Source of the DNA: Myoxocephalus aenaeus
Lineage: Eukaryota > Chordata > Actinopteri > Perciformes > Cottidae
Direction: 5' to 3'
Length of the DNA: 64,000 nt
Assembly: GCA_038501785.1 (NCBI GenBank)
Contig: JBAMJR010000013.1
Span: 858,501-922,500 of the forward strand
Shown here: positions 13,123-25,375 of the stretch, piece by piece
How positions within the stretch are numbered: position 1 is the stretch's first letter
Layout: each line of letters starts with the position of its first letter
Position numbers and translations under genes: made by a program
The notes under the pieces: model-generated
The model's input: only the letters and a program-made list of their open reading frames with translations
Database searches by the model: none
What the model was told of the DNA's origin: nothing

Positions 13123-14827
13123 TAGGATGAGGTTGCTGTAGGTCTGGGGGTCCGTCTGTTTGTCTGTGAGCCGTGTGGAGGGCCTGCTCCTGGGGCTAAC
13201 TGATTAGGCCCGTAATTTGAGGGGTGTCTTGAGGGGAGCAGCCCCCTGGTTTTTCACCCACCGCCCATGGGGAGGCTGGAGGAGGTGCAACAGGACCCCG
13301 AGACGTACCAACACACACACACACACACACACACGCTTATGAAATGATGGATAAGCAGACGTGGGGATTGAGAACAGGAAGTGATGATTTAAACAGAGCG
13401 CCAGAGACGCCAGCAACAGAGCTACTTACCCTCTCTCTCGCCCACACACACACACAAACACACACACGCACACACGCACGCACACACACACACACACACA
13501 CTGGAAGGAGCAGGTAAGCTTTGAATTATATCTCATGCTCACCAGCGCAAAGGCCTTTAAATCAATATTTCACTGGATTGACTATGGATCACATGACTAC
13601 TTGTATTGTGAAAAGTATTGCCTGAAAGAGAGTCTCAGCTCTACGGATCTTTTTTAAGCATCTTTCAGCTCATAGTGTCGGTTTTAATCTAACTGCTTTC
13701 ATCGATCTAGTTCTCTGACTCAGCAAGCAGCTGTTAAATACAAACAGGGAAGTGAAAGGTACTGTTAGTTGAAAGAAATTCACTCAAGTATACTTCTGTA
13801 AAAATGAACTTGGATAAAAAGAAAAAGTAGGTCAGTTATTGTACAAATGTTGAGTGAGAAAAAGAAAAAAAACACCTTGTGGCCGCAAATTAAATTGCAT
13901 TAATGTGTCATAAGTATACAATAGTGGAACATCACGCCACAAAAGGCCAAACCAACAATACATTCTCCAGATGCAGCCAGCTGTGCACACAACCCGGTAT
14001 CAAATAGACTGTGCAGCCGCACAAGAATTAACCAGAAAAAAAGATGAAACTCAGACAAATACACACAACAAATGGTACATAAAAAACCTATGGTGGGTGG
14101 AATGAACAATATTATAAATTAAATAATATTAATAATAATAATTAATGATAATATTTAAATAATAATATTTAAATACATATTTAATGTATAATGTTGTTTA
14201 TTATTTATATGAGCGTGTTGTCGTACTCACACGTCTGACGTCACTCAGCCGGTCTCGCGCGCATTGTTCCGTCATCTCCGTTCGCTCGTTCCCAACGAGT
14301 TCAGTCCACTAGCTTAGCTGGTCCACTCCGGGTCCCAGTATAACCAGTCCACCAAGCCTTTATGTCCCACTGCGGCTCCTCAAAGTTTCCAAAACAAGCT
14401 CTCTGAGGGGGATTATTGTCACAAAAAGCAGAAAGTCGGTGAAATCGGTGAACGGAAAAAGTATCTAAAGCAACGAACGTTAGGATGTTAGCTAGCTAGT
14501 CCCAGCATGCACCTGTTCGTGGGTGTGTTTGATTTGGCTTAGCGGGCTCGCCGGCTTGTGATTAATTAAGGTAGATTCAACCTTTAATTATTTATTTTTT
14601 AACTTTAATGACATGATTTGGGGATTTGTTGCATTGTTGTGAATGTTTTACTTCTGTTCACGATCTGCTAACATCGGCCCGAGTCTCAACGGTCGTGAAC
14701 GTAATTACGTAAACGTCGCATCATTGCGTCACTTCCGGGTGTGGCAGCTGCGCGCAGTCGCAGAGCGCTCACCTCTGCCCTCGTGCGGCCGCAGACACTC
14801 CAGCAGCTTCTTCTTCTCTGCTGCAGC

Positions 14828-15530
14828 CAGTGGTGGAATACAGTATGTACATGTAGATTAGAGGTACTTGTACTACACTTGAGTATTCCATTTTATGGTA
14901 CTTTATACTTGCGCCACCACATCTCAGAGGTAAATATAATACTGTTTACTCCACTACCTTCGTCTGACAGCTTTAGTTACTTTAAACATTACAGTTGTCA
15001 TCCCCTTCCTGTCTGGTGAAAACCACGTATCTCCAGATGTGTTGCACGTTTGTGATGAACTGAAGGATGAAGTATTCGTAAAGAAAACGATTCTACTTCT
15101 TACGCCAAATAAAGTATTTACAAACATTGGATCAGCTGAAAAAAACAAAACAGGGTCATGAAAAGTTGACTTTTTTTTAAATACGTGGTTCTCACAGGAC
15201 AGCGACGCTACAATCATATGATGCTCTTAAAGAATATGATGCATTGTTGGAGATGAAACTACCCAACATGATAGAAAGGTGTTACAATGCAACATACACA
15301 TTAATACAGCAGCAATATTAATCCAGAAACATCAGAAACATACTAGTAAAATACTACCACAGAACAATTTACTGCACTATGAGTACTTTCATTTTTCATA
15401 CTATAAGTATATATGGCAGATAATACTTTTACTTAAGTAAGGTTTTGAATGCAGTACTTTTTTATTTATAGGCCAATATTTTTGTATTGTGGTATTAGTA
15501 CTTTTACTGAAGTAAAGGATTCTACTTCGT
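14828..15530 (+). mobile_element. Non-autonomous interspersed element, copy 2 (CAGTGGTGGAA end)
   Basis: Starts with CAGTGGTGGAA, then TTTTATGGTACTTTATACTT, TACTCCACTACC, and CTGACAGCTTTAGTTACTTT, the same order as the other copies. The right end lies near AGTAAAGGATTCTACTTC. The copy is diverged and carries no coding sequence. Confidence 0.75.
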
Positions 15531-17197
15531 GAAAGGCTGCAGCTGCATATTTGGTTCCACACTTTTTCACGTGACTTTTTTCTTATATTGTAATGGATGC
15601 AACTTTAAGTATATTAAGTATAATACTTATCATATAAAAAAGTAGAATTACCGATCTTTTTTAAACCACAGTAAACTCTCACCCTTGCTAAAATGTCCGT
15701 GTCCCGCTGCCCAGCAGACACACACTGACAGGTATTTCTATTATTTTGTCCACTCTATTTATATCAACGAGGGTTGGATAAACAACAGAAACGCCTCTCT
15801 GTATCAACATAACTACATCCTCTGAAATGAGCATCCAGTTGAATTAACACCTCTCTGAAGCAGTTTCCACAAAAGCTGACATTAGGCACAAAATGAACGA
15901 GGGAAAAATAAATACATCAGCCCACTTCAGTGCAGTCACCATGACCTTTATATATTCTAACCAATACAGACGACATAATAGCTGCAATTAAAGGCAGCGT
16001 ATGATATTTATTGCACTCGCTTCGAAGCTGATATTTATCTGGTCATTACAGGTACTAAAGCTCGGCCCTGCTTTGTTTCCCTCTGGTTGTTTGGCCATCG
16101 CCATGACGCTGTGTGGGTCCTCCGCTGTCTACACGCAGCCTGCAATCTCCCATTAGATCAGACGCTATTAGGGCAGAGAGGAGTCACTGAGCAAACAGTC
16201 TCCCTGCCTTTAAAACTGGGTTATCTAATCTAGTCAACAGGGGATGAGCTGGACTTTGGAGTTCACAGACAGACAGGGCAGTTTGGCACGGGGGGGAATA
16301 AAACGCCACTCAAGATCAGACGAGCCTTCATTGGTCGCCCCCCCTGCACGAGAGGGCCCACCTTGAGCTTTACGAGTGGCGATCAGATAAGAGTTTGTGG
16401 AGGTACTTTGTTGAGGGTCAGATAACGTCTGGTGCTGATGATTGGAGACGTGGGCCCTCGCAGGCAGCTTTGCATTAGATGTGCTTCAGTGGAAGGTTTT
16501 GGTTTTGCAGCGTTAACCAAACCGGCTGCTTTGTCAGGAGGATTATAGCAGATGTGTTTCCTCCTCGTTGATTAAATGATGATTCGAAACCATGTACTTG
16601 CACGCTCGCTGTTTAGTTTTTTTTTCCCGACCCCATAACACAACTTTGTGTTGTAACGTAATAGAACGTAAGAGAGTGTGTGCGTGTGTGTGTGTGGAAA
16701 TGATTTTTAAAAGTTCAGCTGAAGCTAATATGAGTCAAAAAAGTAAAGCTCATTTGTGCTTCACAGACAGCCGTTTCCCGCCGAGCTGCAGGGGAGAGAT
16801 AGCAACACGGAGAGGGACGTTTGCGCTAAAAACACGGCGGCTTTGGACGAGACCGGTCTGGAAGGATTCACAGAGTTCTGCACGGTATGGAGCGATGCAC
16901 ATGTTGTCACGTGAGCAAAGCCCCATCCTCTACGGTTGAGCTCTGGAGCTGCATTAGAGTTGGCACAGAAGTCTTGAGGGAGGACACCTGAGCTCAGTCT
17001 GGAAATCTCCGCCGTGTCCCAGCTAGTTACCCTCTTCACGCCGATTAGACGCCCACGCGCTGCTATAGTCGCGTTTGTTTCGTCTCGTTCATGCGATCCA
17101 TCCTCTCCCCCCCCCCCTCCTCCTCTAACGTCTCCATCTCCTTTTCGCTGTCTCTTCTGCTTCACGGCTGAGCGCTTTTGGTCCGGGGCGCTGTTCG

Positions 17198-17251
17198 CTG
17201 GGCAGGCCCCCGGGGGGCCCCAGGCCTCCCCCCGGCCCCCGGCCTGCCCAG
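17198..17251. repeat. GC-rich inverted repeat (hairpin-forming)
   Basis: The arms CTGGGCAGGCC and GGCCTGCCCAG are perfect reverse complements of 11 bp at the ends of a 54-bp, almost pure G/C segment, and further C/G blocks inside allow the stem to extend. It sits in a non-coding region with a CpG-containing surround. Confidence 0.75.
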
Positions 17252-17589
17252 CGTCAGGCTAAGTGCCTCTGACAGCCCACCGCACAGTTATTAACTGTGA
17301 TCCGCCACCACAGGGCCCGGGCAACCCCGGCTCCGAAGGGGAGGGTCCGCTCTGCGGACACAAAGACGGCTTGTCTCCTCTGCCCTCCACCGCGCGCGCT
17401 AATACATATTCACATCGTCTCATGCGCTTGTGCCTCTTTTTCTAATATGGCTTCTATTCATGCGGAGCTGCTGGGAAGCCGCTCTGCCGACCGTCCGGGC
17501 CCCTGACTCAGAGGGCCGCTGAATAGAAATGCTTTTAGGGCAACTATGAAGGCGGTCCGTTTATATGGGGGGGGGGGATTGCTGGAGGG

Positions 17590-17623
<34 letters not shown>

Positions 17624-18953
17624 CACACATACAGTAACACGCGGCCTCGGGCCTCCTCGGCTTTATGTTGCGTGAGGAATGCCGTCCATACACTTGTGGC
17701 TTTCATCCTTATAGGTGGTCTGTTTGTGCTGCGCTCGCCCTCCTTTTCTCTCTCTCTCTCTCCTCGGGATGTGGGACACCGGAGAGCCGTCAGATCCCTT
17801 CAAACAACAACACAACACGGGTCATTAGATGACAAAATTGGGAGAGAAATAAATAAATGTTCGCGAGGGGGGAGGGCAGAGAGAGAGAGATAATGACAGT
17901 TGACTATGTTTAGCCCCCAGAAGGCATTGGGGATAAACAGCAGCTCGTCCGAGCTAACAGGAGGGCTTTAAGTTGCCGAATCCAAAACCCCCAAAGCCAC
18001 TTTTTCCTGCCCACATTGGCCATAATGAGAGCCCCGCCATTCAATTGTTGAATAGTTGAGGCTTTTCCGTTTGAGGTGACTGGCTTTAATATAGCAACAC
18101 GGCACACACAGTGGAGCGATGGACGTCCCCAGCAGCGTTCAAAGCCGTGGCGGGACAAGGACACGGCTGACATGCATTATTCCTTACAAAAGCTGCCCTT
18201 TGTTTGCTTTATGCTCAGATCCCACAAATTGCCGGCTTTGTCCGTCAACATTTCTTATTTCGGGCATAATCCTTATTTTTACCCTCCCTCTGTGTCTCTC
18301 TTCCGCTGTCCTCCACGGATGTGTGTGTGTGTGTGTATGTGTGTGCTTCATGGTATTGGTAATATAACTTCACACACACATTGAAAACATGCCAGATGAG
18401 ATGACTGGCCTGAAGGAGAAGGAGGCAACTTGTTGCCAACGTCCCGTCTCCCTATTAAAAGATCTCACTATAGAGGTTTATAGTGCTCTTATGTTGTTCT
18501 TATGTTGTCACTCTACGAGAAACATCTAATGATTTGATTGGTTTTCTTGGAGAAATTGAAAGATAATTTAGTTTTGGCTGCAAAGAAGAAGAAAATAAAT
18601 CATGGAATACACATAGAAGCAAACAGGGAAAAGTAATCACGCCATGTGGACGAGACATATTTAATTAATTTTCAAATAGCACAACAGTTTGTCTCGACGC
18701 CAAAACACAACGTCATGACTACACAACCTCTACACGTGGTGATGGACTGCGCGTTCACTCTGCTGCAGACGTGCCGCCATTTTATTGTGCGTTTGACGAC
18801 GTCATAATAAGATAACAAACTGTTGTCAGAATATGACATTTTAATGTTTCCACGTTCCGCTCTGGCGTTGTTTTGGTGAGCTGCCAGGTCAGGCACCATT
18901 AACCGAGCACACTGCCGAGTCAGAGCAGGTCAAAACACCCATTGGCGCCGCCG

Positions 18954-18988
<35 letters not shown>

Positions 18989-19123
18989 TTGCTCAATTAT
19001 CCCTCCTTTAGCCTGCGCCTCTCTTAACCCTGCAGCTATACGCTTATAAGTCATTACTCTCAGGGTCAAGTGTGATCCCTGTGCTTATCTGCATCAACAA
19101 CTGGCAAGTGCAGGCGTTCTCTT

Positions 19124-19161
<38 letters not shown>

Positions 19162-21339
19162 GTGAGTGTTGTGGGTAATGTGATGGAAGATTTTCTCTGT
19201 CAATCGTGAAAGGAGGAATAAAGTCTCTGAATCAAAGTTGTCTTTGTCCGTTTATTTCTTGCAAGAAGGAACAAGTCTGCTGGACGATGAACTACAAAGT
19301 GAAGTACAAATGCACGTTGGTTTTGGGCTCACACTCGTCCTTTCCGAAGGGTCGGGGAGCACACGGACACGCACAGACAGCGAGTGTGTACGGGCGGAGG
19401 GAGAGGTGAATTCATGGTAGGATGGCCATTGTGGAGACGACGCTCTCTTATCATTAGGGAGGCGACACGTTTCCGGGCCTCAGCGGCAGATTCACAAGCA
19501 GAAAGACAAGAAAGCGGGCTTGATGGTTGGGGGGGGGGGGGTAACAAAGAGTGTGTTCTTCCAGTCAAAAGGGAGCGCCGATAAATCATGCGATTCCTCG
19601 AAAAGTCTAACCATAATGAGTATAACGCGATGGAGAACAGGAGGCCACGAAAAGGTCAACGCCAGCATACGCTCAACCTGGTTATATAACATATAATATG
19701 ATTATTCAATGATAGGTATTCAAACCTGCAGCAATTATAAACGTGCAGTATTTTTCCATTACAGTAATAAAAAGTGATTTCGAGAGGGGATTTGATTGAA
19801 GAGGCAATACTGCCCTCGTGTGCTCTAACGTTTGTAATTACAAACGGTTACAAAGATATCGTTTGCGGACGACTGACTGGTGAGGTCCCCAACGTGACTC
19901 ACATCTCACGGAGAAGGGTCACAGACGGGTCACACACGACGCAGACCTTTTTGGCTCACGGTGCCGGACCCTCACGTGAGCCGTGCCTCTTGAGACGATC
20001 CTGTTTTGCGGGACGCTCGTGTCACTTTTTAAGCTCCGTGTGTCACTGCGGCCTTCAGAAAAGGCCTGAATCTCCCCTCCGCTGTCGGGATGGAACGTCT
20101 GCGAGGTGAAACAGTTAAGATGTTTTTATCTGAGCCGGATCACAAAGCGTCTCCTCTCTCTCTCTCTCTGGAGCCTCTTCGGTCTGAAAATGACTCCGGG
20201 ATGTTGTGGTGGGCCGGGGAGGAAACTCCCTTTCACCACAGCCCTGCTATCTCTGTGGGAGTTCATTATACACAAAGACCAGCCACACACACACACACAC
20301 ACAAATGCGCAGGCAATACACACACATTCATGAGCACATGTTGTATGTATGACACGCACACATGCAATATCTATTGTGGGAGATTATTACACACACACAC
20401 ACACACACACACAGAGCCTGTGACATGAACACTGGTGGGCAGATGTGGACACCATTCACCACACCATAAACGTACCATCATGAATATGTTTCTGTGGACA
20501 TCCACTGCTCCACCCATGCAGACAGACTCCTCCACCCACAAGGTGTGGGGTGTGTGTGGTGTGTGTGTGTGTGTGTGTGTGGGGGTCTTTGACACTGAGC
20601 CGCTTGTGTTCAGATGGCATGCGTTACTGTAAAACAGACGGAGAAGTAAAACCACTGAGGGGTCACGGGGTCAGGACATGTCGGGGTAGTCCTCGTGTCA
20701 CATGGTCCACCTTCTTGTCTCTCTACTAGTCTCATAGCTCCCAACCTTAGAGCCAAATTCGGCTCTAGGCTTTTTTTTCTTTTTCCCTGTGTTTGAGTCG
20801 TCGTAGGAACCCCAAATTAATTCCAATACTTGTGTTTATTGTATGTATTTGTTCAGCAACGTCTTGGGAATTTTTTTTATATCTGCAAAAAAATCACTTT
20901 TAAAAGATATTTTGATCATGACTATGAACATCCATCAAGATTTCCCAAAAATGCCTCCTTGAGCGGTCCCCGAGTTTTTCAAACTGTATTATGGTGCCCT
21001 AACAACAGCCCACATACTAATAAGACACCTTTTGTGAAAGATTAGGACCTAAAGAATCGGAATATGCACCACAATTCATACTAGAACACAGCATTTGGGT
21101 GTTAAAAGGACTTTCAATCAAAAAACTGTGTTGTTCGGTTCAAAAATTTAGTTTACGTAAATACTTAAACTTAACGGTTACTTGAATTATGTTTCACACC
21201 AGATGTCTCTTCTCACAAGGGTTGCGGTATTGTAGCAATTTAAATGAAGTTAAACAACGATGTGGTTCCGGAGATAATATGTTGTTGTTTTTTGTCTGAT
21301 AATAGGAGCAGGGGGATTTTCGCACCCTGTTTTTAAAGG

Positions 21340-21900
21340 GTTAAAGCTGCAGTAATCCATACTCTATAACGCTAAATGTTCGGATATGTTCACCAGCTCG
21401 TCGCTACCTTACTGTTTGCTGCTGAGTCGGTAGCTTACTGCAGCTTTTTTGCTGTATTTTTGCTGTATATGTATTTTGGAATTGTGGTCCAATTTATTGT
21501 TTTCAGTTCACTCTCACTGCTTTCCAGAAAGGGCAGCAGCAAAAAAAAAGAAGAAGCTGATAACCGCCACACAACGTCACCAACTAGCGGGTGAATATAG
21601 AGGAACATTTAAAAGGACCGCCTCCTCGCGGTTTTACTCAATTAAATCTTGGTGTAGCAAATCATTGTGTGAATGTCGTAGAGAACCTTTAATGTTGTTT
21701 GCCTCAGTAGTAGTTTCCCCTGCTTCTGCTGATGTGTAAATAGGCGTTTAGCTGAAGCTCTATAAAAGGTGATAATGTGTCAATTGTGTATTTACAGCTT
21801 ATTGTAGCGTCCTCAGGTGGACAAAAACAAACAAAAAAAACAGGCAAAAGGTTTCCACCCTCACAAAACTGTTCGGTTTCGAGGTCTAACAATGAAATTA
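21340..21900. repeat. Possible dispersed repeat
   Basis: Phrases such as GTCACCAACTAGCGGGTGAA and TACAGCTTATTGTAGCGTCC resemble a dispersed non-coding fish repeat I have met elsewhere. There is no second copy in this window to prove it, so boundaries and identity are tentative. Confidence 0.3.
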
Positions 21901-22333
21901 GTCCGAACAAATATAAAGATACATGAGATACTGATGTAGATTTTCAGATGGAAATACGTCGTTACTCTCGTGAATCTTCTCCGACACCAGTTAAAAAAAA
22001 AAAAAAAAAAGGTGCTTTAAATGTTGCGTTTCATTGGGGGAAACCTTTTTATATTGAATATTTCCATAGATTGGAAGCATTCATTCCATTCGACAAATCT
22101 GTAGCCTATTGATTTGCACATTATGACAATAATACAGGTAATGTTCTTCAAATCAGAAGGTCAGGGACACCTGGTGTTTTGGACATTTAGACAGTTACCC
22201 GTCTCTGGCTCAGGGAAAGAAACGTCTGGACTCGCTGCAGCTCGGAGGTCAGGATCACTCACCACTATCTAGACTCTGATGTCACCTGCTGGTGAATGTG
22301 GGGTATGACGTCTCATCAGAATTTGTAGAAATC

Positions 22334-22339
22334 TTTATT
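22334..22339 (-). terminator. Polyadenylation signal of dnajb11
   Basis: AATAAA on the minus strand, about 1.0 kb beyond the dnajb11 stop codon. The sequence between (22,340-23,329) is A/T-rich with a (GT)n tract near 23,250 and no other reading frame, consistent with a 3' UTR. Cleavage is expected around 22,310-22,320. Confidence 0.6.
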
Positions 22340-23329
22340 TATATCGTCAGTCAAAAGTACATCATCCCCCCCTCCCCCCCCTTAAGGCCATGACTCTCAT
22401 AACATTGGGAGGCAGCGCTGCAATCCATAGTAAAAACAGAGGGAAGTGAAATCCTAAAAATCACATCATAAACCAAACGGTTGCCGGTCAGGAGCAGCAA
22501 CAGGGATGCTGATACTCGACGGGTGTGAGGTCCCTTTGATTTAAAAAAAAAAAAAAAAGGCGTTCGGCCCAGAGTGTCGGAGGTGTGTGAAACTAAACTC
22601 TCCTGCAGTGGCTCCATTCCTCCAAACGAAATAAAACGTCACCGTGTAATTTAAGAGGTCAACTCTCGTCACAGTGAACTTGGGGGTTGAGTTTTACGGA
22701 CAGTTCTCCCGTTGCAACGCGTAAACAGACAAAGTAAGAGACAACTTAAATTAGGAAAACTAAGACGCAACAAACAGAGGGGCTTTGTACTTCCCTATTT
22801 ACAAAGAATTATTGAACAGGAGTCTGACCAGAACAAACAGTTACATTCGTAAAAATCTAATAATAAAAAAAAAATAAAAAAAAAATAAAAAGCAAATATT
22901 CTGCACAGGTTGGAAGTTGTTCAAAAGTCGGTTACGGGGGTTTCCTGCTTCAGCAGCGTCGTGGTTGACAGGGTTGGTTTGACTTCACTCAGAGAGAAAT
23001 AAGGGATTTCGATTTTTTTAAATAAAATTAAAAAAAAGGCCTTATTACAATATAATTTGGGGAGAAAAAAAAAAAAAGTACAACAGAGACATGGCATCAT
23101 TTCAAATAAAACACCTGCAATTGTGCAACTGCTGTCAAAATGTAGAACATTAAAAATAAAATTGGGTTCAAGCCATCCTGAGAACTATCTGGAAATAATA
23201 AATACACCCTGGACAGAATGATGGAGCCCGGCCCTGTTGATTGAAGATGTGTGTGTGTGTGTGTGTGTGGGTGTGGGTGTTTATGTGTGTGAGACAGATC
23301 ACGCAGTCCAGGCTGTGTCTGTAGGTGTG

Positions 23330-23429
23330 CTAGTATCCTTGGAGTCCATTATAAACCTTCTGCACAGAGCCCTGCTTCAGAAGACCCCGGATACCTGCAA
23401 CAGCAGAGTGATGCATATCAAAAACACAT

Positions 23430-23461
<32 letters not shown>

Positions 23462-25337
23462 TTTGAAATATGTGCCACGATTCCATTGGTTGTTGATCTC
23501 ACCATGTCCCCCAGATATTCTACACCAAATGATAACTTAAAACTCTGAAACGACTGCTCGAAAGCGCTGAAATTGTTATTTAGAGTTCTTGTTTCATTAA
23601 ATTTGATGACAGCAGTGTACGCCACAGCATACATTCTGTCTCCCCCTGCAGGCCGTGAGAGTAATTACCACGACACTGTTGACGCCGTTAGTGACAAATA
23701 CCTGCAGGTGAGCTCGCTGCATCTCCCTCGACCTCCCTGACCTTTACTGCCTCATATCGATCAAGCTCCAAAGTCACTGGACGTTACATTTAAATACTGC
23801 CATGCGACCAATATTATTTGCTTCGTAAATGCCCATATCTTTAAAACCTTTTTTCCCCCCCTTTAAGGGCGTTGAATTCAATATTCTGAGATTGGCTCTC
23901 AACATGGCGACGGTTGAGCTAACGGCAACAGCGTTGACAGAACGGAAGCGGAGGGTGGGCCTGTTCCCGCTATATATCTTTACATAGCAAATAGTCGGTT
24001 GCTGCTATAGTAATGCTCTGAACATCATATAGAGATACTTTAAAAAGATAAGTCGTGAAGTAAAGTCCAACACGGATCCTTTCAGGACAAACGTCTCACC
24101 ATCTTTCTGCTGTTCGTCGAGCTGCGTCTGAGGAAACTCCACATCGAAGGTGATGATGAGGGAGCCTCGGATGTTGATGTTGTCAAAGTTCGGCAGGCCC
24201 TCTCCCTTCTTCCACATCCGAGCGCCGGGCTTGGTGATCTTATCCCTCACTATGTGGACCTGTGAGGCAAAGACGGACGCAACGACTCAATTCAACTGGC
24301 GAATTCGCATACACTTCTTTTCCCCCCCAACTTTAAACTACCAGGTTCTATTAGAACCACATGCTCTACAGTAGTTAAAACACCAGGAATGTACAGAACC
24401 TTGTGTCCGTCCAAATGTTCGATGTCCATCTCAAAGCCGATTAGTGCCTCCACCAGGGAGATGGTGACGTTCGTGTACAGGTCATCTCCTCTGCGTTCAA
24501 ACACAGGATGTCTAAGAAGAAGAAGAAAGAAAAAAGCGTCACGTTACTGTATGACACCGGTCTAATATTCTGCAAGCAAAGCATTTTGTGGCAAATCTCA
24601 GACACAATAAATACAGCCGGTTCCTACTTTAGCACTTTGATGCGGAAACGTAGATCTCCAGGTTCGCCGTCGATGTGAGGTTCCCCTGCGGTCACAAATA
24701 AAAGACGTTTATGACGGGTAGTATTTGGAAAAACAATTGATGTATAATGTTTTTTTTGCGTAGATTTACCTTCTCCAATGAAGGGATACTCCATTTCATC
24801 TCTGACTCCTTGTTCAATTTCTACCTCCAAGGTTCTCTCTTCATTTACCAGCCTGTAGTGAACAGTACAAAACAAACAAGTGTTGTGATAACAGGTGTGA
24901 TGTACACTCAGTTGCCCGTTTATTTGGGACACCTAAACAAATGCATAACATGTCAACTACAGTGTGACTTTGTGCTTCTGTGTCCTGCAGTATTTTGTAG
25001 AGAGACCAAACATTTGGGACCGGATCAGAAGCAAAACAGAGAAAAATTTAAAAAGGTGCCGCAAACTAAATAACTAACTAATCCAAAAGAGACCTGAGGA
25101 CAGTCAGACCCTAACACAAAACACTGGCAGCACCAATGAATGTGCAGCAGTGGTTGAAAAGAGACATGCTGCACAGACTTGAGATCTGCAGCAATAAAGA
25201 GAACCCTACCAGCCCCAATTAGACCAGATATGATAGATAGATGTATACTTTATTTATCCCCAAGGGGAAATTAGTTTGTCACAGTAGCAGCAACTTACAT
25301 AGAAGACACACAAAATATCAGGAATGCAAAATACTCA

Positions 25338-25375
<38 letters not shown>

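Larger units (their letters stand above)
8463..22310. other. Non-coding interval upstream of dnajb11 3' end
   Basis: No exon with recognisable homology was found over about 14 kb. It contains (CA)n/(GT)n tracts at about 8831-8866, 9237-9255, 9433-9467, 12087-12134, 12299-12378, 12897-12932, 13312-13334, 13442-13500, 18954-18987, 19126-19157 and 20391-20412. Two copies of a CAGTGGTGGAA-ended element, a tRNA-derived SINE remnant, a G-rich tract and a GC-rich inverted repeat are listed separately. Two stretches (about 16,080-16,560 and 17,880-18,120) lack simple repeats and look like single-copy DNA. Confidence 0.65.

Noticed and set aside
13900..14109. 69-codon minus-strand frame with hydrophobic residues
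   Set aside because: It has no start context, no neighbouring exon and no recognisable family; it may be part of an old repeat but no second copy is present.
20748..20785. Inverted repeat TAGAGCC/GGCTCTA followed by a T-run, like a rho-independent terminator
   Set aside because: This is eukaryotic intergenic DNA; a 7-bp stem next to T-runs is expected by chance.
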